DNA from: Gelatoporia subvermispora B
Lineage: Eukaryota; Basidiomycota; Agaricomycetes; Polyporales; Gelatoporiaceae
Direction: 5' to 3'
DNA length: 64,000 nt
NCBI GenBank assembly: GCA_000320605.2
Contig: KB445791.1
Coordinates: forward strand, 727,260 to 791,259
A program made the translations under genes and the position numbers. The first letter of the stretch is position 1; every line of letters starts with the position of its first letter. This document shows positions 1 through 11,191 of the stretch, piece by piece. The notes beneath the pieces are model-generated. The model worked only from the letters and a program-made list of their open reading frames with translations, was not told the origin of the DNA and made no database searches.

Positions 1-581
1 CTCGACGACGCCTTCCCCGACCCAGATGGCCCCCTCGACCTCGACACGCTCGTCAGCCTGCCGTATCTCGAGGCCGTTGTGCACGAGTCCTGCCGTCTCG
101 GCACGCCTTTCCCCGGTCTTCCGCGAGTGGTGCCCAAGGGCGGCATGATGATCGATGGCGAATTTGTTCCGGGAGACACGATTATCGCGGTGAACCCATG
201 GGCACAGATGCAGTCTGAGGAGAACTTCTACCCTGACCCGCAGATCTTCCGCCCTGAGCGCTGGCTGCCTGGTGGACTCGGCCCTGACTCTCGTGCGAGC
301 AAGAACGCCATCTTGTCGTTCTCCATGGGTGAGTGGATCGATTTATATATGCTTATATGGCCGGCATTGGCTAATGCGCTGCTGCAGGTCCGTTCAGCTG
401 CCTCGGCAAGCCGCTCGCGATCCAGGAGCTGCGTCAGGTGATTTCGAAGATGCTGCTGACGTACGACCTGAAGTATGCGCCGCACTTTGACCCGGTGAAG
501 TTCGAGGAGGGCATCCACAACATGAGGACGACGATCTTCCGTTATCCTCTCACTGTTATTGCCACTCGTCGTCAGCACTAA
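1..581 (+). CDS. cytochrome P450, C-terminal part (5' truncated by window)
   Basis: The left edge cuts into a haem-thiolate monooxygenase. The first exon reads in frame from base 2 or earlier and carries the K-helix region (EAVVHESCR, the ExxR motif), then the PERF-like segment FRPERW. A 59-bp intron at 329-387 (gtgagt...gcag) splits the haem signature; after splicing it reads FSMGPFSCLGKPLA, with the axial cysteine in SCLG. The stop is TAA at 579-581. P450s of this type oxidise small lipophilic substrates at the ER membrane and are numerous in wood-decay fungi. The substrate cannot be told from this fragment, and no other biosynthetic gene is visible next to it. The family call is secure; the clan is not assignable. 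Confidence 0.93.
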
Positions 582-1644
582 CTCATCCAATTGGAAGTCT
601 GCGTCATTCACTCAAGTCGCCGTCACACTCGCAATTGTAGATTCAATACACGCAATGTAGCTAATCCGTTGGACATGAAATCTATCTAATATTTCCAGTT
701 TGTGGTGTGCCTTGTCCAAATTGATCGCAACGTCACTGGTGGGCAACAGTCTGCTCCCGGGGTCCATGCTGAGTGTCATGTTACTATGTTCTATTGATAT
801 TGGCCAGCTCTCGGGAATTGCATTGCCCCCAGGAATTGCGAAGCGTTCCCGTGCAGAATCGATGCTCTTCACGACCTCGCTTACACTAGGCGTTTGCTGA
901 GTTCACGTACATAGCACAGTCCTTCTGCAACCCCCAAGGTCTAACATCCTAATTGAAGCAAAAAATACTCGATGCAGGCTAGTAGTCACATACCAATGCT
1001 AATTAACCTATCCCCTGCAGGGTGGCCTTTCAGAAGCTACACAATATTTCCAGCAGGCGTCCATTCATATGTCATGATAGCCTGACCCGCGGGCCGATTG
1101 AGCTCAGTAACGAGGAAAGGCGTGATATTGGGCTGATGTATATGCTTCCATTTTGACAACTCTGACCAGATTTGCTGCAGTCAGACGGTATAACATCATA
1201 CTAGGAGTCAAGTCTCATAGGAATCAGCCTCACTAGTGACACCGGGTTGTGGAGATATTCACCCCGACCAGAGCACAATCATGAGACCTTCATGATAACG
1301 CCGGGAGTGTGATATCTGCCAGGGCAGGTATCAATGAATATCCCTGAGGGTTGTTACTCTCCACGCTTCGACGGAAGATAACAGGCCACGGCAAAGTGAT
1401 ATCGATATTTGGTGGTACAGGCACAGGTCTCTGTATTCATACGTTCGTCAGGAAAATCTCGTATTCACTTTGGCCCCGCTTTACCTGCTTTGGGCTACCA
1501 ACGCGGAAAAAGCGAGAAAATCCCAGCCCCATTGGACTGGAATTTCGTTTCTCGCTTTTGGAGCGCTTGACGACCCAAGAAGATGTAAAAGCGATAACAG
1601 CGGAGACAACATTTTGCTGATGAGTGACTGAATTCAATAATTTC

Positions 1645-1671
1645 GTCTGTCTGTCTGTCTGTCTGTCTGTC
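1645..1671. repeat. (GTCT)n microsatellite
   Basis: Six to seven perfect tandem copies of the tetranucleotide GTCT. It produces the DRQTDRQT strings seen in minus-strand frames, which are therefore not evidence of coding. Confidence 0.95.
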
Positions 1672-2905
1672 AAGTGACCGCATTGGTACCCCTAACAATA
1701 CACGAAAAGTAATCAAATATGCGAAACTTCCATTGTACACTGACATGTCCAAAGGTGCTGTCTCAAAATGGTCGACCAAAACATAACAATCAACTGTCGT
1801 GAAGCTCTCCAGCATGCCACTGTACGGTCTAGAAATGGAGGTCATGCAAGCCATACGAACCGCATAGTCCTATGGCGTATCGAATCTGCCAGTCTGTGAT
1901 ATGGAACTGGGAACCAGCGGACATAGAGGCAACATCTGCGATGCCTGCTGAGTCCCGCACTCAACTGTGAGGCTTATAGCAAGATTAGCTCGGATAAAGC
2001 AAACTATCTGAAGATGACTTACAAACAGACAGCAGCAGCACATAATATCGCACCCTCCTCGTAATCTCTCTGCCGTACCTGTAGTAGGCTCTCTCGCTTT
2101 AGGCGCCGGGACCATTAATGACATTGCATGGGGCTGGGTTATGATAGGATTTGTCGGCCGATCCAATGATGTGTCTCGCGCTTTTGGAGGTAGATGGGTA
2201 AGAGGGACGTTGGGTTGGGAAGATGAGACCGATGACTGTGAATCGACTAAATCCCACTTCATGTTACGAGGTGTGAATGTACAAGACAACTAGTTCTGGG
2301 TTTTTATATTCTCTGTTGACTCAGTGTCAAGGGTGCATCGGCCTTTGTCAAGAAGCATAGCCTCTATCGGCTGAGGTCCTCAGGGAATGAATAGTCGTGT
2401 CAACGCACAGCCGGCCATATCTCGCACATGTATACCGCTAATCACCGTGGGCACAGCCCGCTGTCGCGACTTGGGATAATTGCTGAGCACATGCGGTCCG
2501 CGTGTCTCTTGCTAATACATGCCCAAAATAAGTCAAAATGTACCAGAAATCTGAACTGTACTCATGAGAAATATGTCCCAGGGTTTTCGGGAGTATAAAT
2601 TATGTACTCAAATCTTTCATACCTTGTGCAATGATGATACAGCCAAACTCATACATATCGATAGGCCCGTCAAGCACGAAACGCGGTCAGGCGAGGTTTG
2701 AGATAACTCCACCGGGAACTTGTGCCATAAACGAGCCGGGTGGCGGCGCCCTTTTCCTGCACTCGTGTAGGGCCTCCACTTCGAGTTTTAACCAGCGTGT
2801 CTGTGTCTAACAACAATACATACCCAGCCATACTGTAGGTACTTGTGTGATATAATCGACAAGAATAGCAAGTATCATACATGTCAAAAAGGGAGGCCCC
2901 CAGGT

Positions 2906-2964
2906 GGTACCCGGGGTCCCTGATCGCGTTTTGGAGGGGGGGTACCCCGGTTCACGGGGTCCCC
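2906..2964. repeat. short GC-rich direct repeat pair
   Basis: The block GGTACCC-GGGGTCCC at 2906-2920 recurs with a 7-base spacer as GGTACCCC...GGGGTCCCC at 2941-2964. The surrounding DNA is much less GC-rich, so this may be a remnant of a dispersed element. I see no terminal repeats or target duplication that would classify it. Confidence 0.45.
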
Positions 2965-3531
2965 GAAATGTGGGAAGTTGATGTTTAGCGTCCAAATTCT
3001 GCCCGCCTCTTGTGACGGGCCTATCGATATGAGTTTGGCTGTAATGCCGTCAATGCCGTCGCTCGACTCGCTCCGTGCACACGAACGTCCGGCGCAAGTG
3101 TCCCGTGACCGCCTCGCGGTACAAGCGCCCAAACACATCTCTAACCGACACGTCAAGGCCTTTTGAACGTGTGGCCCTCTCTGCAGTATATTTGCATACT
3201 CATCTGTGCACGCGCAAATATGGCGTCGGTTCCAATGCAAGAAATGAGAAACCCTCGCATCGTTTCAGATTATCATGTCCTACCTAGACGGAGAATCATG
3301 CAAGCTCGACCGTCGATCAAGTACTAAGCGCCGTCTCCCTCCCGAGCAAAAGGAGTGGCCGTAGTGACTGGCGGAGGGTATGAGAGGCTGTTCCATGGAT
3401 TGCTAATCCCTCCACCACCAAGAACACCACCTGCTCACCTAGACAGGACAAGAAGGGATTCTCTGGTATTTTCCGCGTCATCCCTGCGAATTCGCTCAAT
3501 TTACCATTTCCATAACCCATGTAGAACCAGA

Positions 3532-5046
3532 ATGGCACCGATGAGCAAGGCGTGGTCAAAGTCGGGCTTGAATCCTGACATCCTTGGTCAGATCATGTCA
3601 CACGTGGCGAAACCTGACCTTCTGAGCATGTCAAGAGTGTGTCAAGTCTACCGTGCGGTTGCAGCCCCATACCTCATCAAAATGCTCGATTACTGGCCAA
3701 CAAAGCTGAACCACCTTCAGTCGCTGTGCAATTTCATCCTCGCAGACCCGTTGGCGCGCACTAGGTTCAGTCGGAAGATTTCCCTGAGCTCGCAGTCTAT
3801 CAAGACTTTCTAGGAGATTCTCCCAACGGCGATCCGCGTCCTCGAGTGCTGTACTTTGGTGGAGCACTTGTCCATCTCCGTCAGCGAGGATATGGTGAAG
3901 GAGAACGAGAAGCTTCTTACAGCGCTCGCATCCATGAGGGGCATCAGAGAGCTAACGCTGTTCACGCATGGAAAGCGTTCTCGAGATTTTATCTCGATGA
4001 TGCAACCCGCGCTCAAGACAATCAACGTGCACGTGTACTGGGATGCGAAAGCCCCTGATGTTGTTCCATCCCTCGCCAAACATGTCGAGACCCTCGAGTC
4101 GCTTTCTGTCTGGTATGGCAAGCTGTCGGCCTCGTATTACCCAGCATGCGCTGTCTCACTCTGAAATTCTCCGTGGCGTACTTCGACATCAGCATTTTGA
4201 TCAAGGTCTTTCCTAACCTTACACACTTGCAGCTCGACATGGACGAGCGGGTGCACGCACTCGACGGAGACGAGCTGGGGAAGTATCACGCGAAGAATTG
4301 GGAAAGGCACGAGGCGGTTCGCTGGACCAGGTTAAAGTCGATAGACGGCGACTTGTCCAACATCTATGCATCCGCTATCACAGGCGCTCTTGATCATCTC
4401 GAGACGAAGGTTACTTGTGACGACTTTGAGATCTACCTTGCGCTTGTCGACGACCTCACCCTCAAAGGAGATCTCGCGCTGTTGATAAATACGGCCAACT
4501 TTGACGTGGAAGACTTCGTAAAATCTTTGCAGAGTATGCCGGACCTGGCTACGGCGAAGATCAGGATACAGATGGATAGGGAATCAGAAGTAGAGCCAGA
4601 AGACATCATCGTAAGCATACGCAATGAGCACCCCTGTTTTCTCATTTGACGAGTGTTTGTAGGAACACTCATCGAGATTGCTAGGACATCTGAGGATCAC
4701 TACCTTAAAGCTAGTTCTCGAGCTTGCAGAGGACCACTGGGAGAATGTCGAAGGATACCACCCTACGGTAGACACACTCTCAGGGCTCAACGTCGAGACA
4801 TACGTCCAACAGCTCGCGGAACGAATCTCCACACCCACCAAACTCTCATTGTGGATTGCCGCAAATTCGGACTCGGAATGGATCGCCGAACGTGCCACAA
4901 ACGGAGACATGTCCTTGAAACGACGCGGTTGGCATGCCATCAGGCGCTGGCACTATCACGACGGAGAGTCGGATTCTGAGGATGAAAACGAGTCTGACGA
5001 GTCTGAAGAGGGCTCTGAGGATGACTCCGATGCTGTTCGACGTTGA
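3532..5046 (+). pseudogene. F-box protein gene with internal stop and frameshift
   Basis: The frame opens at ATG 3532 with an F-box-like N-terminus (NPDILGQIMSHVAKPDLLSM, residues about 13-32), the motif that ties substrate receptors to Skp1 in SCF ubiquitin ligases. The same frame then meets TAG at 3811-3813 and continues without a break into leucine-rich-repeat-like sequence (EILPTAIRVLE, LVEHLSISVS). Near 4130-4150 the reading shifts to another frame (MRCLTLKFSVAYFD). An intron at 4611-4662 (gtaagc...ttgtag) then joins in phase to an acidic tail rich in Ser, Glu and Asp, ending at TGA 5044-5046. No GT-AG intron of usual size cleanly removes the TAG or the shift. F-box/LRR genes form large, fast-turnover families in Agaricomycetes, so a decayed member is plausible; assembly error is the alternative. 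Confidence 0.65.
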
Positions 5047-5358
5047 AATGTCGCTCCGAGAACACGAGCAGTATTCCTGTGAACGCTTAGCTCGTTCCCT
5101 GAACCACATTCCTTCACTACGACTACACTCATTTATACTTGTATCTTCTGATGCTATTCAATCGCCATATGATATATCGTTTGGGAGAAAAAGCACTGAC
5201 GCAACCCGACGCGTCAATCGCGCCCACGTGATTGGCATCACTCGCGTCGTGCGCCTTCTCGTTCGCTCTTCGAGCCTTGGCACCATTTACTAGTAACGCG
5301 CTCACAGTGCAGTGAGAATTGCCTCCATAACTCGTTCGTCCCATTATACTCAATAATC
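5047..5358. other. intergenic spacer upstream of MSH4
   Basis: About 310 bases between the F-box pseudogene and MSH4. It must hold the MSH4 promoter. A pair of GACGCGTC-like/ACGCGT sites lies near 5208-5216 (cgacgcgtca). ACGCGT is the MluI-box core bound by MBF-type cell-cycle factors in fungi, but one copy is weak evidence. Confidence 0.3.
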
Positions 5359-8300
5359 ATGTCAACAATTGGCCCTACATCTGGATATCGTCCCTCATCA
5401 TCTCGTCCTCCCACGGGTATGTCGCGCCCATGGACAGCTCAGTCGCGTCCGGCGACTGCGCGGCCTCAGACCGCTGCCTCTGCTCGCCATGAAGCTAGCT
5501 ACGTAGTTGCGGTTCTTGAAGGGAGGGGTGTAGCGAGAGAGGTCGGGATCGCAGCCTTAGATAAAGACACCGGAAGGGTCGCTCTTGTCCAGGTGAGTAT
5601 GACTTGAGAATGGGTCGAGGCACCAAATTGAGCTGAGACATTCCCAGCTTGGAGACTGTCCAACATATGTGAAGACTTTGCACCAGCTGCATCTACACTC
5701 ACCTTCGCTCATACTTGTTCCGGACACATTCTTCTCTCTGTCTGACGCGCCACTCGCTTCTTCGGCGAAGAAACATAATACATCGTTGCTTGTAGAATGC
5801 TTGCGAGACGAGTTTGAGCACGTTGCAGTGGAGCCTGTTCTCAGGAAGTACTGGAACGAAACCGCGGGGCTAGAATTCGTAAACCAGTTGACTGTAGATG
5901 ATGATGAGCGCCCAGCGACACTCGTTGCGGTGTCCACAAAGTGCGTATATGCGAGCTTCCTGATCGTTTGACACTGTATATGCGATTCGCTCACACACGA
6001 ATTCCTCTGTAAATGCTAAACTAGATATTATGCTCTGTCTGCCCTCTCCGCATTGCTGAAATACGCCGAACTGCGACTCAACACTCGATTCGCAGCAGCA
6101 TCGCTCCGTATACGATATGTTCAAGTTGAAGGAACTATGATGATTGATCCAGAGTCTGCACGTAATCTGGAGTTGATCGAAAATGCTGCTGGAAAGAAGT
6201 CGCGACACTCGTTGTTTGGGTACGTATGTGTGGTTTCCGAGTGCTTTGGGCTAATCATTGTAAACGCATACAGCCTGTTGAACCATACCTACACTGCTAT
6301 GGGCGCGCGACTGCTCCGCGTAAACATTCTTGCGCCTATTACAGGTTTGTGGCCGCTCTAAGCGTTTATATGTGCGAGACTCGGCTCACAGTATGCTATA
6401 GTTCAAGCCGCCATCGAGTCACGGCTAGACGTAGTTGAAGGTCAGTCCTCAATGATACCTCTCATCGACCTTCTCTTGATGATTGTTCTTATGCAGAGCT
6501 TATTCAGTCTGAAGCGCGCTTTAGCGAAGTAAAAAATGCGCTAAAGGCACTCAACAAGCTCGATCTTGACAAACTCATCAGTTCCGTAAGTCGACAGCCC
6601 TACTTATGGCGCTAAGATGAATGGCTCATTCGGGTCCATTAGCTCGCATCATCAGAGGCCAGGCAAACGACTACTGCAGGCTCTGCTGCAGCGCGTGTTA
6701 CGCAAATGCTTCAGTTGCGCAACGTTGTACAAAGCCTTCCACGCCTTGCGCAAGCTCTAGGAGGATGCCGATCCGAATTGCTACGAATCGTCGCTGAGGT
6801 AAGTGCTCGGGTGCAAGATATCTGATGCATCCAGAGCAGGTTCGCTTGGAAGCTCAGTCTGCAATTTATATGCTGCCTATATGCGCAGAGTATTGCATAC
6901 ACCGATCCCTTATTGAACTGGCTGCGTCACTAAACACCTCTCCAGATGATCTCAGATGAACGGCTTGAAAAGATCAAGGACTTAGTGGGTCGAAGCTTGA
7001 ATGATGATGCTGCACCTGCAAGAGTGGGTGTTATTGGCTATTTTCACAATCGGTGACTGGCTGATCTTGGATCAGGGAGGCCTAGAAGCCACGAATGCTC
7101 GAGTATATGCGGTCAGGGTATGTCGATATTGTTCTCAAATCTCGGTTCTGGTTTCAAGACGCATACCGTCTGGAATGAAGGCGAACTACAACCACTTGCT
7201 CGATGTGGCGCGCGAGACGTACCGAGAGAACGTGGGCGACATCCAGATGATGCACCGAGAACTTTCTCAGGCGTACGATCTCCCGCTTCGGCTCATATTC
7301 CAGGACAACGGGTTCGTCCTCTCGCTCGCACGCAAAGACGCCCAGGACGTCGAGCTCCCGAGCGAATTTGTGAACGTACGTGTGAAGAAAGGTGCGGTTG
7401 TTTTTGAAACAATGAACATCGTGAGTATTGCATCAATTATGTTTCGGATATGTTGTTACTCACGATGCTGCCGATCTGAAGAAAAAGAAGAATGCACGCA
7501 TGAAGGACGCGTTGGACGAAACACTGATACTCAGTGACAAGTTAATAATTTTGGTGCCTTGCCCCCAAATCCTCATCTTCTATCGTTGCCAGAATCATCC
7601 AAGATCTCACGGCAAAAATCCTCGTGGACATTGGCGCACTTTACAAGGCGTCCGAAGCTGTCGCACTTCTCGATGTACTTTGGTCCTTTGCTCATGCATC
7701 GATCCGTACGCATCGCTTCTGTGTCCATGTATGCTGCGGGCTGATCTTTGAAGAAAAAATGACTCAGTCAAGAATTACGGCAAGTTCGCAGGACGTTTCT
7801 GGGGGGCGGGGGGGCTACTAACAGTCCTTTTAGTTCGACCTGAATTCACGGGGACGCTGGCTATCAAGGCAGGACGTCACCCTGTATTGGAGAACGTGCA
7901 AGCTGCCGGAAGCGTTGTCGCGAACGATGTCTATTGCTGCGATGCATCCTCGTTCCAGGTTGTGCAAGGCCCGAAGTAGGTGAATTCCTTATAACCTGTA
8001 TCATTGAACACTCACTTGCCCTCACAGTATGTCAGGTGTGTGATCACCATCTGCTGAAATGAGGTGCCGCCCATTGATACACATGGACTTCCAGGGAAGA
8101 GCACGTACTTGCGTCAAATTGGGTTGCTAACCGTCATGGCGATGTGTGGGTGTTTCGTCCCCGCCGAGTACGGCAGTTTTCGGTAATCACAACCATTGTG
8201 TGAATGAGCCGGTTGATGATATCCGCTGCAGCGTACATGACGCCTTGCTGACACGTCTGTCAAACGACGATGATATGGAGAAGAGCCTCAGTACGTTTGC

Positions 8301-9333
8301 GAACGAGATGGCTTCAAGCGCAATGATCCTAGGTGAGGCCTTTGGAGCCGCTACTTGCGATTTATGCTGAATGAATGCAGGAATTGCGACCTCGAACTCT
8401 CTCGTACTAATCGATGAAGTTGGGAGAGGGACATCTCCGAGAGAGGGTGTAGGTATCGCTCACGCACTCGCCGAGGAACTGATCAAGGCGAAGGTCGGGG
8501 ACTAATATCAATGTATCCGAGTAGACGGATGACTGACCGATCAAACACTGCCGGCAGAGCTTCGTCTTCTTTGCAACGTGAGTGCCTGTCTCATGTACAC
8601 CGCGCTGACATGTTAATTCCTACAGTCACTTTTATGAGCTTACTACGACTCTGTCCCGACAACCATCGGTGGTCAAGTGAGTGGTGTTTCCCTGTAATGG
8701 TGCTACACAGCAACTTGCGCAGTCTGCATCTCTCTGTACAGGTGAATCTTGCTACGAATATTGGTATGTGTATGCTGAGCTAGAAATACGTACAGAGGAC
8801 GCGTCAGTCCGCCTCCAACTTTGGCATGACGTTCCAATACCGGTGCGTAGGCAGCAGAACCGATACGATGTCGACTTCATCACCCCTCTAGTATTGTTGA
8901 CGGTGCCCCGGAAGATCAAGCCCACTATGGTTTGCATTCCACTATGTTCTCTTGAGCTTCTGACTCAGCTTTTCTAGGCCTTGATCTCATGCGACTTGCC
9001 GACCTGCCTGAGGATGTTCTCACAGAGGCCAGACGTGTCGCCACGAACTTGAGCGAGCTTGAAGCCCAAGAGCAGCGTGAAAGCCAAACCAACAAGGTCG
9101 CCATCCGGCGCAAGGCACTTCTCAGGGTAACGCCGACCTATCACCAGCGACTGTTGGGTGCTTGGTATCAGCGTGCTGACTTCGCGTGCTCGAAATCGGT
9201 TTTATCCTATCTGCAGCTTAAGACGCAACTTACACAAGCGCTGGAGCATTCGACACTTCCGGAAGAGGACCTGGTCGCTTATCTTGCTAGGCTACAGAAG
9301 GACGTTACGAAGACCCTGCACGAGACTCTTTAA
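5359..9333 (+). CDS. MSH4: MutS homologue 4, meiotic crossover factor
   Basis: MSH4 pairs with MSH5 as a sliding clamp that stabilises Holliday junctions for class I meiotic crossovers; it does not repair mismatches. The gene is split into some twenty exons by mostly 45-65 bp introns. Exon 1 starts [10 protein letters not shown], and there is no MutS domain I, as expected for MSH4. The connector/lever region includes [19 protein letters not shown]. Domain V begins [17 protein letters not shown]. The Walker A GPNMSGKST is assembled across an 8-nt microexon (8028-8035). Walker B/signature is [16 protein letters not shown] (about 8400-8445). The C-terminal part reads [20 protein letters not shown] then [15 protein letters not shown], a MSH4-type dimerisation end. 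A GC-AG intron lies at 7780-7833. Stop TAA 9331-9333. I see no break, so the gene looks intact. MSH5 is not in the window. Confidence 0.93.
7768..7779 (+). other. MSH4: 12-nt microexon of MSH4 followed by a GC-AG intron
   Basis: The exon is TCAAGAATTACG, bounded by ...gactcag on the left and a gcaagt donor on the right. The GC-AG intron runs 7780-7833 and contains a textbook branch site CTACTAAC just before the ttttag acceptor. Joining gives ...LKNYVRPEFTG, the conserved start of the MutS ATPase domain. Confidence 0.75.
8028..8035 (+). other. MSH4: 8-nt microexon inside the Walker A of MSH4
   Basis: TATGTCAG is flanked by a 52-bp intron (7976-8027, gtaggt...cacag) and a 59-bp intron (8036-8094, gtgtgt...ttccag). 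Only with it does the protein read [15 protein letters not shown]. Skipping it would shift the frame and destroy the P-loop. Confidence 0.88.
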
Positions 9334-11191
9334 GATCCTTCATGCACTTGTCATTGACTATCAGATTGTAGTCACAGAAACCTTTATGTCTTCGCTTTGT
9401 TGAAGCAATACAGTACATGGACTTGGGTCAGATGTGGCCATCGGCGATTCCTTCTGTGGTTCTGCAGTGAAAAGGTGGTGATCAAGGCATTGTGGCCTCC
9501 ATCACACAGTCCTATTCAAAAGTTCTTGAGAGGCTTTCGTGATGGGCGCTTTTTCGGTGGCGCGCAACACTCAACACATTCGGAATGAGATGGGCCAGTT
9601 GTAACGCCGCTGTGACGAATTAGGCAATCTGCCTTCCTGTTATGGCAGTATAACCGGCGATGGCCGACCTCAGATCGAAGTTCGATCACCACCGGTCCGC
9701 TGGCGTCTAGTCAGCCCAATATTGTCAGTCGGAACTCCAGTAAACCGGAGTAGAGGCTCTGAGGCAGCACTCAGAAATAAGTCCGGCAGATTCCAGCCTC
9801 TGCCAGCCACCGGCGAAAATCGATACAAACCCCCTCGTCGCCACCCTCTCCTTCAACCCAACTACCACCTTGTCTCTAACCCCCCTGCTTCCATCTCAGC
9901 ATCTGGGCGACATCGACGACATTAATTCAGAGGCATCGAAGAGATGGGTGACGGTCAATAGAAGGTAACATTGGTACTGTGGCAAGGAAGTCCTAGGTGG
10001 TATGCACCCTTTCACCGCTCCTTGGGTACGCCACCCCTGTCTATCCCACTGTCCGCAATGATAGTGATGCCACCACGTAGCGGTAGAGTTCTCCATTACC
10101 AGCGCGTTTGCCTCCTCACTTAAAGTCCGGCTGCAAAGTCAGCTCAGCATCGCGCTCGCATCTAGGGCTGGTCAGGGCAGCTCCTCGCTGTGCCAAAGGT
10201 AGGTCGTATCGGTGCAATTGTATGTTTCTAGTCTACTGACCTGCGTCGTGCGGTGCACTGAGAAGGCTTGCGTATGCTTGCAATCACTTCCTTTTTTTCC
10301 TTCCGGGACACGCGGATGTGATGAAGCCGATACGGGTGTGGTATACGGTCCGAGTTGTATTGCGATGACGATACACAAATCCACTCGTATTCAAGTTGAG
10401 GACGCGTGTCCAGCCTCTCATTTTCCGCCCCAAATGTAAGTGACTCTACTATCTGCTCTATGACCGGTAAAATGACAGCATCTTCTATATCGTAGGTGCT
10501 AATCATTTTCAGGCTCCGCCGCCCCGCCCCTCGTCGCGACGCTACCGCTGGGAAGACATGGTGAGTGTTTCCCTCTTTCCCCAAGGGAGGGCAGTCGCGT
10601 GTGACTGTCCTGACGCAGATGATTGTATCAACAACTTGAACTCTTTGTGCAATGTAGACGGAGCAACAATGTAATATATTCACATCGTTCTTATGTGAAA
10701 CCACGCATCAAGGTCTTGCGATAATGATGCATCTTACATCAAGACATTGGGGCACAACGATCACAATTGACAAATTGTGCAGTCAATGTAAATTTACAGA
10801 GCCTAGCAAGTACTAGTAGTACTCACTGGGCCATGATGTTGGGGGTCTGAGAGAACGCGAAGTACATATATAACGTCAGTTTGTGATGACATCTTACAGC
10901 TCTTTATATACTGAGATCATGATCAGCATCAGATAAGATATCCGCCGTTTGAGAAGGACGTCCCTAAAGCGTGTCCATGACACAGAACGTGCCGCAGGGT
11001 TTTGTGGAGGATGTGTTCACGTGGCGATTGCCCAAAGCAGGACGGTTCGTTCGAATTCGCGTCGCGTCGCGTCGAACTCTGTTTCCACCATACCACCACG
11101 ACCTCCAGGCTATTCCTTGTCAAGCTTTACCTCAAAGATAACGCGGCCACGTTGTTCACGTGTGAAACACGTCGTGCTCTGCAATCTCTCC
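9334..11191. other. intergenic region, no supported gene
   Basis: About 1.85 kb. Open frames are short, on both strands and without domains. A stretch at 10512-10560 reads APPPRPSSRRYRWEDM up to a GT, like a lone exon, but nothing in frame follows it. The right end carries the presumed promoter of the pseudokinase gene. Confidence 0.55.
10867..10910 (+). promoter_or_regulatory. TATA-like elements upstream of the pseudokinase gene
   Basis: TATATAA at 10867-10873 and TTTATATA at 10903-10910 lie about 280-325 bp before the proposed start codon at 11192. They are in an otherwise featureless spacer; no transcript data support them. Confidence 0.35.

Larger units (their letters stand above)
582..3531. 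other. gene-poor region, no supported gene
   Basis: About 2.9 kb without a gene I can defend. Open frames are short and have no recognisable domain. The longest, at 1870-2289 on the minus strand, begins like a low-complexity Ser/Pro-rich exon and then turns into non-protein-like Cys-rich sequence, so I leave it uncalled. The stretch holds a (GTCT)n microsatellite and a GC-rich repeated block near 2.9 kb, which fits a decayed or repeat-rich spacer. Confidence 0.6.

Noticed and set aside
1..581. A secondary-metabolite cluster around the P450
   Set aside because: No polyketide synthase, NRPS, terpene cyclase or transporter is seen in the following 5 kb.
1870..2289. A 139-codon minus-strand frame as a gene
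   Set aside because: The first half looks protein-like but the second is Cys-rich non-coding reading, and no splice or domain supports it.
5359..9333. MSH2, MSH5 or bacterial-type MutS as the identity
   Set aside because: There is no mismatch-binding domain I, and the segments [17 protein letters not shown] and [13 protein letters not shown] point to MSH4 rather than the others.
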